Origin: an uncultured Elusimicrobiales bacterium
Lineage (GTDB): Bacteria > Elusimicrobiota > Elusimicrobia > Elusimicrobiales > Elusimicrobiaceae
Length of the DNA: 8,487 nucleotides
Direction: 5' to 3'
Assembly: GCA_944325235.1 (NCBI GenBank)
Contig: CALUZE010000050.1
Location: 1 to 8,487, forward strand
Shown: piece by piece, positions 1-6,124 of the stretch
Numbering within the stretch: the first letter of the stretch is position 1
Layout of the letters: each line of letters begins with the position of its first letter
The notes under the pieces: model-generated
Seen by the model: the letters and a program-made list of their open reading frames with translations, nothing else
Told to the model about the DNA's origin: nothing
Database searches by the model: none
Translations under genes and position numbers: made by a program

Positions 1-473
1 ACGAACGATTTGAGTTCTTCCTGTTTGGGTTCAATGAACATATTTTTGACAAACAGGTTCGTCCACGCGCATTCGGTAATGGCGCGCACTTTGAGGCGGG
101 AAGCCTCGCTGGAGCCCACGTACGCATCGCGCACAAAGAGGTCTTTGTCTTTGACGTATTCTTTTACTTTGGCGAAGATTTTGTCAAAGTATTCGGGTTT
201 GATGCCCTTGTTGCTTTTGTTGTAGAATAGTTTGCCTTCAATGTCTTTGGTTTCCACAAAATAGCGGTCGTTTGGGCTGCGGCCGGTGTGTTTGCCGGTG
301 CTCACGCACAAGGGGCCCCCGTAAACGATGTTGGACTCGCCGCGGGAAAGCGACTCTTGGTACAAAGCCGGAGTGGAATAGTTCCAGTAAACGGTTTTAG
401 CAGTGCTGATGCCAGCGTGTTCAAGTCCGTAATCCGGTTTAAAAAAATCCGGTTTAGCATTTAATGTTTTCAT
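1..473 (-). CDS. pckA: ATP-dependent phosphoenolpyruvate carboxykinase, N-terminal part (cut by window edge)
   Basis: Catalyses oxaloacetate + ATP <-> phosphoenolpyruvate + CO2 + ADP in the cytosol, for gluconeogenesis or, in fermenters, as an ATP-yielding CO2-fixing step. The 157 visible residues carry the family signature STGKHTGRSPNDR at about 58-70; its Arg65 falls at the same number as the substrate-binding arginine of the E. coli enzyme. They also carry the conserved block FVRDAYVGSS...LKVRAITECAWTNLFVKNMFI at about 113-147. The family is about 530-540 residues, so roughly 70% lies beyond the left edge, including the P-loop and metal ligands. The ATG at 471-473 follows the stop of the aminotransferase gene by one base. 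A GAGGG Shine-Dalgarno lies 7 nt upstream, inside the end of that gene, so the two are almost certainly one transcript with coupled translation. Family assignment is firm; the direction of the reaction in the cell is not readable from sequence. Confidence 0.95.
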   Translation of the reverse strand, partial: MKTLNAKPDFFKPDYGLEHAGISTAKTVYWNYSTPALYQESLSRGESNIVYGGPLCVSTGKHTGRSPNDRYFVETKDIEGKLFYNKSNKGIKPEYFDKIFAKVKEYVKDKDLFVRDAYVGSSEASRLKVRAITECAWTNLFVKNMFIEPKQEELKSF

Positions 474-474
474 G

Positions 475-1686
475 TTAATCCCTCGTAAGTAATTTATCCC
501 CGATTTTCATCTCTTTCGGAACATTCTTATCAAGCGCCCAGCGGATGCGGCGCATGCCTTCCACGATGGAGGCTTCGTCCGCACAGTAGCTGATGCGCAA
601 GTACCCTTCCGCCCCGAAGGAGACACCGGGCACCACGGCCACCAACGCTTTTTCCAACAAATACTGCGCCAACGCATTGGAATCGGCGTTGTAGTGGCTA
701 AAATCCATAAACGAATAGAACGTTCCCGCCGGCTTTTGCACGTGAACGTGCGGGATTTGCGCGGCCTCTTTTAGCAGCACGTCGCGGTTGTGCTGCAAGA
801 TGCGGCACAAGTCCTGCACGCAGCTTTGGTCGCCTTTTAAAGCGGCGGCCGCGGCCACTTCGGACAAGTCGCAGTTGCAAGACGTGCTTTGGGCCTGCAT
901 ACGTCCCATCGCGGCGATGAGCGCCTGGTTGGCGCACACGGCCCAGCCGATGCGCAGCCCCGTCAGGCCGTACAATTTGGACACGCCGTTAATGATGACC
1001 AAATTATTGCCTTCCCGGGCGTAAGCACAGGGGTTGGGTGTTTTTTTGCCGTCAAAAACAAGTTGATGGTAAATATCGTCCATCGCCAAAAAAATCTGGT
1101 GTGCTTCGGCAAATTCCACAATGGTTTTGATGAAATCTTCGCTGTAAATCTGGCCGGAAGGATTGCAGGGGCTGTTGATTAAAATCGCCTTGGTTTTGGG
1201 CGTCACGGCTTTTAAAATCTGTTCGGCCGTTACCCCCAGCTGTTTGCCTTCGCCGCGCACGATTACGGGCGTTCCCCCCGCCATGCGCACCATTTCCGGA
1301 TAGCTCACCCAGTACGGGGCCGGAAAGATGACCTCGTCGCCGGGGTTCACTACGGAAAGCAAAAAATTGTACAACGCCTGTTTGGCGCCGGCCGAAATAA
1401 TTACGTGGGCCGTTTCGTAACGGCGGCCGTAATGGGCCTGCGTGTAATCCAGCACCGCGGCTTTTAATTCCGGCGTGCCGGAAGAAGGCGTATATTTGAT
1501 TTTGCGGCTTTGCGCTTTTTGGATAATGGCGTCCACCGCGGCCTGCGGCGCGGGGTAGGTGGGTTCACCGCCGCCCAAATGGATGACGGGTTCGCCGGCG
1601 GCCTTTAAAGCACGGGCCTTGGCGTTTATTTTTAGGGTAGGCGAATCGCCGATGGTGTTCGCCAGCTTGCTTAATGAGATGGACAT
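475..1686 (-). CDS. Aspartate aminotransferase-type class I PLP aminotransferase
   Basis: PLP-dependent cytosolic transaminase, probably aspartate + 2-oxoglutarate <-> oxaloacetate + glutamate. It has 403 residues, the normal length for the Thermus/Bacillus-type (I-gamma) aspartate aminotransferases. Visible landmarks are the GGGEPTYPAP N-terminal segment (38-47), the APYWVSYP loop (123-130), NSPCNPSG with the cofactor-binding Asn at 175, AMDDIYHQL with Asp203/204 and Tyr206, GVSKLYGLTGLRIGW with the Schiff-base lysine K237, and LRISY with the carboxylate-binding Arg364. I chose the ATG at 1684-1686 because AGAGGG lies 6 nt upstream. An in-frame GTG at 1702-1704 would add six residues (MRRGKN) but would swallow that ribosome-binding site. 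The stretch around 268-274 reads STSCNCDL, an unusual cysteine pair where relatives often have a Ser/Asn/Pro-rich loop. It is first gene of a pair with pckA, which uses its product oxaloacetate. Exact amino-acid specificity is uncertain. Confidence 0.9.
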   Translation of the reverse strand: MSISLSKLANTIGDSPTLKINAKARALKAAGEPVIHLGGGEPTYPAPQAAVDAIIQKAQSRKIKYTPSSGTPELKAAVLDYTQAHYGRRYETAHVIISAGAKQALYNFLLSVVNPGDEVIFPAPYWVSYPEMVRMAGGTPVIVRGEGKQLGVTAEQILKAVTPKTKAILINSPCNPSGQIYSEDFIKTIVEFAEAHQIFLAMDDIYHQLVFDGKKTPNPCAYAREGNNLVIINGVSKLYGLTGLRIGWAVCANQALIAAMGRMQAQSTSCNCDLSEVAAAAALKGDQSCVQDLCRILQHNRDVLLKEAAQIPHVHVQKPAGTFYSFMDFSHYNADSNALAQYLLEKALVAVVPGVSFGAEGYLRISYCADEASIVEGMRRIRWALDKNVPKEMKIGDKLLTRD

Positions 1687-1704
1687 ATTTTTCCCTCTAC
1701 GCAC

Positions 1705-1713
1705 ATTCTAACA
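1705..1713 (-). promoter_or_regulatory. Candidate extended -10 promoter for the aminotransferase-pckA operon
   Basis: On the minus strand the sequence TGTTAGAAT matches the extended -10 pattern TGnTAnAAT, with TAGAAT at 1705-1710. No convincing -35 is found 16-19 bp upstream, which is tolerable for extended -10 promoters. Transcription would start near 1698, giving a leader of about 12 nt that still includes the AGAGGG ribosome-binding site. It lies directly downstream of the terminator of the preceding gene, which is where a new promoter is needed. Confidence 0.4.
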
Positions 1714-1735
1714 TTTAATTTAGACAAAAGGGCAT

Positions 1736-1768
1736 AAAAATCCCCGCGTTGCAAAAACACGAGGATTT
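1736..1768 (-). terminator. Rho-independent terminator after the large secreted-protein gene
   Basis: On the minus strand, arm AAATCCTCGTG (1768-1758) pairs with CGCGGGGATTT (1748-1738). The stem is 11 bp with two G-T wobbles, the loop is 9 nt, and it runs into TTTTT (stem T's included). It begins about 15 nt after the stop of the 983-residue gene. The T tract follows only in the minus direction, so it serves that gene. Confidence 0.75.
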
Positions 1769-1783
1769 ATAAGGGGAAAACGC

Positions 1784-4735
1784 TTATTTTTCCGGCTGTT
1801 TGGCGGGTGCCTCTTGCGGGGGCTGCGTGCCTTTTTGCTGCGGCGCCGCACCTTTCTGTTCCACGCGGTCCCGCACCTGCTGCGTAAACGTCAGGCGGGC
1901 GCGGTGGATGAGCCCGGCCAAAGCAGGCACTTCTTTGCGGATAAAATATTCTTTTTCCACATACGGTTTCATCCCTTTAAAGCGCAGGCGGTACACCGTT
2001 TTAATCGGGTAGAAAGGCGGCGTGAACAACGCCAAATAGCCGCCCAAACCGCCGCCGTTTAAATACGCCGGGCGGGTGCCTTCGTACCCCACCAAGCGCG
2101 CGTGCGGATAGATGGTGGCTTTTAAATGCGGGATTTTGGTCAGCGCCGCTTCGGCCTGTTGCACGCCGATTAAATCGCGCGTCGGGTCCAGCCCGTCGCT
2201 CACCATCGTGCCGGCGCGGACCTGGTCCAAATCCGGCGATTTTAAATCTTTCAAATATGGCACGGAATTTAATGTGACCACTTGCGGCTGAAGGGTTTGC
2301 ACATCAAACGTGACCGCTTTTACGTGTTGGAAATCCACCGGCTCAAAACGGCTGACGGTGGAAGTGCCGTCGTACCCTTCGCGCACGCGGCCGGCGTAAC
2401 CGCCGTCCGCAAACGACATTTGGCACACGCCGCCGATTTTGTCAAAGTTGTTAATTTGCACCGTCAGCGAGGAAGGATTGACGTCTTCCAAGAGCGAGGG
2501 CGACGTACCGGCCACATATTCTTGTTCGTTAATACGCACCGGCGTACCGAACGATTGGCGGTACTGGGACGTCATCACCTTGCCGAACTGGTCCAGCGTC
2601 ACGTAGTTGGATGAATTGCCCAGCACCAGCCAGTTTTGGATTTTTTCCCACCACGAAACTTTCTTTTGCGCCGCCCGGTTGATGTATTCCGCCGCGGCCA
2701 GGTTGCGCCGTTCGTTTTCCAGCGCGACCCACTTTTCGCTGTTCAAAAAGAACTCCGGCATCCGCCCCTCGGCAAAAAAAGCCGTCGGGCGCGTTTGCGT
2801 AAAATAATCTTTCAGGCTGACGGTTTTCCCGCCGTCCAATTCCACCGGTTTGCGCCACAGTTGGTTAATCAGCGCGCGGTCCGCCTTCAGCCCGCGCTTG
2901 CGGATTTCGCCCACCAGCTCTTTCCAGTTATGCCGCAGGCCCGCCGTCATCCGCGGGTCGTTGGCGTAGCGGAAGCCTTGCTTAAAGCTGTAATCGGCCA
3001 TCGTGGTGGCCAGGTCAATCAGCTCCACGTTGTGGGTGTAGATGGAGCCGTCTTCTTCGGCCAGTTCCACAAAGCGTTTAACGTTTTCGTTAAATTTATT
3101 TTTGTAATATCCCGCAGGCAGGCGTCTGGTGCCGGCAATTAAACGGTCGTCGTACATAAAGTCCGGCAGGCGGCCCGTTTCGCGGATGGGGTTCAAAATC
3201 ACTTTTTCGGCTTCTTCCAGCGGCATATAGTACAGGTATTCCATTACGTTGTTGGCCTTGGCGGCGGACATACCGGTAATGGCTTCCACCTGGTCGCGCG
3301 GGCGGAAATAACCGTTTTTAAAATACTCCAGCCAATCGCGGATGATGCGTTCTTCCTCTTTCAAGCCGGAAGGATATTCCTTGCTGATGATACCCGTGCG
3401 CGGCATCGTTTCCAACACCGGCACTACCGGGTTGTATACGCCATCGGCCGGAGCGGCCTGCGCGGTTTGGGCCGGCTTATCGGCGGGTTTAAACCAGTTT
3501 TTGATGCGTTTGCCCCATTCCATCACGGGCAGGCCGGCATACAACACGCCGGAATTGTCCGCCGCGGAAACGGCTTCTTGCGGGGCGGGTTCTTCGGCCG
3601 CAGGGATTTGAGAAACGGGTTCTTCGGCCGCGGGCGTTTGCGGGGCCGGTTTGGCCGCCGCGGGCTGGGCAACTGCCGGTTTAGCCGCAACCATGGGGGC
3701 CGCGGTTATCCGCGGTTTTAACGCCAGCCATTTGCGGGTAGCGTCCGCCGATACGTCCAATTGCATGGCCGCCGCGCGGCTTACTTGTGCAAACGGTTTT
3801 TCCCAGGCGGAAAAATCCGCTTGGGGGGCGGCGTCCCGGGCCAGCGGAACTGACACCGGCAGTTTTTGCTCGGCGGAAAACGCGGCAAATTGTTCCTGGG
3901 CGTAACCGGGGCGGGTCGTTTGCAATAACTGCTGGAGCGGCTGATAAGCTTTCAGCGCGCTTAACGCGCGGGCCGAAGCGGCAAACACCACCGGTTCCAA
4001 TTCTGTAGCTGACATGGTGCGATAAAAATCCAAAATGGCGCGGCCGTCCTGTGCAGTGCCAAACCAACCCAACGCGCTGATGTCCGCCACGGCGCGCACC
4101 ATGTTTTGTACGCGAGCGCCTGAAAGTTCTTGCACGGGCGTTTGTTTCAAATGGGCGGTACGGTTCAACAAATCCACCCGCAGCAGCTGCCCCGCCAGGC
4201 GGGCTTGTTCGGCCGAAACGGCGGCGCCGTTAAAAAGCGTCAGCGTCAAAAATTCATCTTGCAGCAAATCCGCCCGCACCGCCGGTGGCGAAACACGCAG
4301 GATCCGGTCTGTTAAAGCGGAAGATTTTTTGCCTTCGGCCACTTGGCGGCGGATGGCTTTGAGGGTGGCCAAGTCGGTTGCCGAACCCGTCGGGTGAAGG
4401 GCGTCCATTTCCCAGGCCGAGGCGGCCTGCCGGGCCGAGGTGACCTGCCGCTCCGCAGCGGCCTGCCGGGCCGCGGCAGTCTGATGTTCCACCGTTCTTT
4501 CCAACGCGGCCGTATTTAAACGCCCCAAGGCGGCCGTCCCTCCGGTGCGACCCGTTTGTGCCGGGAGTTTTCCCTGCCGTTTGGCTGCCCGCACCCGCAG
4601 GCCCTTGAAGATACCGGTTTTTCCGCCGTTTGTGACGGCTTTGGCCGCCGTAGCGCCTATTTTGACGGGCGTTTGGGCAAAGGCCGTTTGGCACATAAAA
4701 AGACCGACTGTTATATAAAAAAGTGTTTTTTTCAT
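1784..4735 (-). CDS. Large secreted protein of unknown function, Ala/Pro-rich linker
   Basis: I do not recognise this 983-residue protein. It begins with a clear type I signal peptide: MKK, a hydrophobic core, then AFA before Gln21 as cleavage site. Cys15 sits in the core but lacks a lipobox context, so it is probably exported to periplasm or beyond rather than lipidated. Residues 21-110 are basic and Ala-rich, with a 12-residue repeat of ARQAA (89-93, 101-105). Residues 111-340 look helical and Ala/Leu-rich. Residues 343-432 are a Pro/Ala/Lys/Glu low-complexity linker containing two 10-residue copies of xPAAEEPxxQ (368-387). Residues 433-940 form a long, ordered-looking, aromatic-rich region with no motif I can name (examples: SWWEKIQNWLVLG near 694-706, YLNGGGLGGYLALFTPPFYP near 891-910). 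The last 25 residues are again Gln/Pro-rich. The ATG is supported by the signal peptide; a GGGGA lies 10 nt upstream. It is transcribed alone between two terminators. Surface anchoring, adhesion and enzyme roles are all possible. Confidence 0.85.
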   Translation of the reverse strand: MKKTLFYITVGLFMCQTAFAQTPVKIGATAAKAVTNGGKTGIFKGLRVRAAKRQGKLPAQTGRTGGTAALGRLNTAALERTVEHQTAAARQAAAERQVTSARQAASAWEMDALHPTGSATDLATLKAIRRQVAEGKKSSALTDRILRVSPPAVRADLLQDEFLTLTLFNGAAVSAEQARLAGQLLRVDLLNRTAHLKQTPVQELSGARVQNMVRAVADISALGWFGTAQDGRAILDFYRTMSATELEPVVFAASARALSALKAYQPLQQLLQTTRPGYAQEQFAAFSAEQKLPVSVPLARDAAPQADFSAWEKPFAQVSRAAAMQLDVSADATRKWLALKPRITAAPMVAAKPAVAQPAAAKPAPQTPAAEEPVSQIPAAEEPAPQEAVSAADNSGVLYAGLPVMEWGKRIKNWFKPADKPAQTAQAAPADGVYNPVVPVLETMPRTGIISKEYPSGLKEEERIIRDWLEYFKNGYFRPRDQVEAITGMSAAKANNVMEYLYYMPLEEAEKVILNPIRETGRLPDFMYDDRLIAGTRRLPAGYYKNKFNENVKRFVELAEEDGSIYTHNVELIDLATTMADYSFKQGFRYANDPRMTAGLRHNWKELVGEIRKRGLKADRALINQLWRKPVELDGGKTVSLKDYFTQTRPTAFFAEGRMPEFFLNSEKWVALENERRNLAAAEYINRAAQKKVSWWEKIQNWLVLGNSSNYVTLDQFGKVMTSQYRQSFGTPVRINEQEYVAGTSPSLLEDVNPSSLTVQINNFDKIGGVCQMSFADGGYAGRVREGYDGTSTVSRFEPVDFQHVKAVTFDVQTLQPQVVTLNSVPYLKDLKSPDLDQVRAGTMVSDGLDPTRDLIGVQQAEAALTKIPHLKATIYPHARLVGYEGTRPAYLNGGGLGGYLALFTPPFYPIKTVYRLRFKGMKPYVEKEYFIRKEVPALAGLIHRARLTFTQQVRDRVEQKGAAPQQKGTQPPQEAPAKQPEK
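3586..3630 (-). repeat. Tandem 30-bp repeat encoding a 10-residue Pro/Ala/Glu unit
   Basis: The 15-mer cgggttcttcggccg occurs at 3586-3600 and again at 3616-3630, exactly 30 bp apart, inside the coding sequence of the secreted protein. It encodes the repeated PAAEEP in the linker, consistent with in-frame duplication of a 10-codon unit. Flanking AKPA units (351-354 and 361-364) repeat in the same style with more drift. Confidence 0.7.
4422..4473 (-). repeat. 36-bp-spaced 16-bp direct repeat in the N-terminal Ala-rich region
   Basis: The 16-mer gcggcctgccgggccg appears at 4422-4437 and 4458-4473, 36 bp apart, in frame. It encodes the repeated ARQAA of the secreted protein, a 12-residue period. 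A third diverged copy of the core lies between them (cctgccg at 4444-4450). Confidence 0.65.
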
Positions 4736-4767
4736 TTGGTTTTCATCCCCATAAAAGGCTTATTTAC

Positions 4768-4796
4768 ATTATGGGAAAAATCCCCCATACGAACAA
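4768..4796 (-). promoter_or_regulatory. Candidate sigma70-type promoter for the secreted-protein gene
   Basis: On the minus strand TTGTTC (4796-4791) and CATAAT (4773-4768) are separated by exactly 17 bp; the -10 matches consensus at 5 of 6 positions and the -35 at 3 of 6. Predicted start is near 4761, leaving a leader of about 25 nt to the ATG at 4735. The -35 begins at the foot of the mrp terminator hairpin. The spacer and the edge of the -10 contain an imperfect inverted repeat, ATGGG...CCCAT (4788-4771), which could be an operator or chance. Confidence 0.5.
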
Positions 4797-4832
4797 GGGC
4801 CATTAGCCCCAGCGAAAGGGGCTAATGGTCCC
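4797..4832 (-). terminator. Strong hairpin terminator after the mrp operon
   Basis: An uninterrupted 11-bp stem (4800-4810 with 4818-4828) has a 7-nt loop and is extended by three more G-C pairs after a one-base bulge at 4829. In the minus direction it starts about 20 nt after the mrp stop and is followed by TTGTTC, a poor U tract. It may therefore work less as a perfect intrinsic terminator and also as a 3'-end stabiliser. Placement at the end of the four-gene operon supports the call. Confidence 0.75.
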
Positions 4833-4850
4833 AGGGTAAAAGTAGGCCTT

Positions 4851-5678
4851 TTATAAGGCGGCCAATTTGTCGGCCAGCGGGGCAACGGCGTCCTCGCGCA
4901 CAAAGGCGATGCGCCCTTCGTCCGCGGCGCGGGCCACGGCGGGGTTTAACGGCACGCGCATCACGGGCGAAATGTTAAATTCCTTGCCCATTTCTTCCGC
5001 GTGGCTTTTGCCGAAAAGTTCAATTTCTTTGCCGCAGTCGGGGCATTTTAAATAGCTCATATTTTCTACTAACCCCAATACCGGCACCTTCATCATCTGC
5101 GCCATTTTGACGGCCTTTCCCACAATCATCTGCACCAGTTCCTGCGGGGAGGACACAATCACAATTCCGTCTACCGGCAGGCTTTGGAACACCGTCAGCG
5201 TCACGTCCCCCGTGCCGGGCGGCATATCAATAAACAAATAATCCACATCCTCCCAAATCACGTCCGTCCAAAACTGGCGCACGGTGCCCGTAATCAGCGC
5301 GCCGCGCCAGATGACGGGGTCGGTTTCTTTTTCCAACAGCAAATTTAACGACATGACCTGCACGCCCTCTTGGCTCCTGACGGGATAAATGCCGTCCTGG
5401 TCGCCGGTGGCGCGCTCGTGAATGCCGAACATTTTGGGAATGGACGGGCCGGTGATGTCCGCGTCCAACACGCCGCAGGAGTAGCCGCGGCGGGTCATTT
5501 CCGTCGCGAGCAAAGCGGTAATAAAGGATTTGCCTACACCGCCTTTGCCGCTCACCACGCCGATGACGTGCTTGATGCGGCTTCTCAAATGCGGTTTATC
5601 TTTGGGCATTTCGCCCGGGTTGCGGCTGGAGCAGTTGGCACTGCAGGAGCTGCAATCGTGGTTGCAATTTTCGCTCAT
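4851..5678 (-). CDS. mrp: Mrp/ApbC (NBP35-like) iron-sulfur cluster carrier ATPase
   Basis: Cytosolic P-loop ATPase of the Mrp/NBP35 family, which holds a [4Fe-4S] cluster between two subunits and passes it to apo-enzymes. It has 275 residues, normal for the short bacterial form lacking the N-terminal MIP18 (DUF59) domain. Visible motifs are the deviant Walker A SGKGGVGKS (43-51, with the signature Lys45 and Lys50), LDADITGPSIPKMFG (71-85), the Walker B-like LFIDMPPGTGD (148-158), and the dimer-bridging CPDC (Cys212, Cys215). The N-terminus carries four cysteines (5, 9, 12, 16; C-x3-C-x2-C-x3-C), recalling the extra N-terminal cluster of eukaryotic NBP35, though the spacing differs. The ATG has AGAGG 6 nt upstream, and the gene lies 8 nt after the GDYXXLXY gene as the last member of its operon. 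Family is firm; its client protein is unknown. Confidence 0.95.
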   Translation of the reverse strand: MSENCNHDCSSCSANCSSRNPGEMPKDKPHLRSRIKHVIGVVSGKGGVGKSFITALLATEMTRRGYSCGVLDADITGPSIPKMFGIHERATGDQDGIYPVRSQEGVQVMSLNLLLEKETDPVIWRGALITGTVRQFWTDVIWEDVDYLFIDMPPGTGDVTLTVFQSLPVDGIVIVSSPQELVQMIVGKAVKMAQMMKVPVLGLVENMSYLKCPDCGKEIELFGKSHAEEMGKEFNISPVMRVPLNPAVARAADEGRIAFVREDAVAPLADKLAAL

Positions 5679-5686
5679 AATAACCT

Positions 5687-6124
5687 CTAGTTAATTTCGT
5701 TAAATTGTTCGTCCGTCAGCGCGTTCAGCACAAAACGCCCACCGGGCAATTGCTGCATTTTGGCATAAACGGCCGTTTCGTACTTGCGGCCGGTGCCTTC
5801 CTGAAAATAAAATTGGTGCGGCAGGCGGAACTGCCTTTCAAAACACGCAACCGACACCGGGCGGTCCGTTTTTTCCGTCTGTACCACGCCGTTTGGCAGT
5901 GCATAGAACGTAACGGTTTTGCGGTCGTTTTCATCCGGCAGTGCCCTTTCCACATCGTAAGTAAGTGCCATATAGTCCCCGCTTAACATCGCCCGCGGGT
6001 CCACCGGCGCCATTTTAAAATACATGACGGGCGCCCCCTGCAAGGCCGCCTGCATGTACCACGCGTAGCCGCCCAACACAACAGCCAGCCCCAGCGATAC
6101 TCCCAAAAAGATTTTAGCGCGCAT
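5687..6124 (-). CDS. GDYXXLXY-domain protein, N-terminally membrane-anchored
   Basis: A 145-residue protein with one N-terminal hydrophobic segment (about 4-24; uncleaved anchor or signal) and a mostly extracytoplasmic remainder. The family-defining motif is present as PVDPRAMLSGDYMALTY (40-56), with GDYMALTY at 49-56. The domain's biochemical function is unknown. I chose the ATG at 6122-6124: it has a strong AAGGGGG ribosome-binding site and overlaps the DUF4401 stop by 11 nt, the same overlap as at the previous junction. An upstream in-frame ATG at 6146-6148 would add MLGRKGGR and increase the overlap to 35 nt. Proteins of this family are commonly encoded next to DUF4401 and DUF2157 membrane proteins, as here, suggesting the three form one complex. 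A single Cys (near 101) is present, so a disulfide or cluster site within the protein alone is unlikely. Confidence 0.85.
   Translation of the reverse strand: MRAKIFLGVSLGLAVVLGGYAWYMQAALQGAPVMYFKMAPVDPRAMLSGDYMALTYDVERALPDENDRKTVTFYALPNGVVQTEKTDRPVSVACFERQFRLPHQFYFQEGTGRKYETAVYAKMQQLPGGRFVLNALTDEQFNEIN

Noticed and set aside
1702..1704. Upstream GTG start for the aminotransferase
   Set aside because: It would translate through the AGAGGG ribosome-binding site that is correctly placed for the ATG at 1684-1686, and the extra MRRGKN is not family-like.
2636..3142. 168-codon plus-strand open frame inside the secreted-protein gene
   Set aside because: Antisense to a well-supported gene; composition is Arg/His/Phe-rich as expected for a GC-rich shadow, with no motif or convincing ribosome-binding context.
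4254..4694. 146-codon minus-strand frame overlapping the N-terminus of the secreted protein
   Set aside because: Same strand but shifted frame; Gly/Arg-rich low-complexity translation, and it would displace the frame bearing the signal peptide.
4736..4757. Possible tiny leader ORF (ATG AAA ACC AAA TGA) overlapping the start of the secreted-protein gene
   Set aside because: Four codons only, no regulatory codon pattern, and out of frame by chance in an A-rich leader.
4846..4859. Short palindrome GCCTTTTATAAGGC overlapping the mrp stop
   Set aside because: Only a 5-bp stem; the longer hairpin at 4797-4832 explains termination better.
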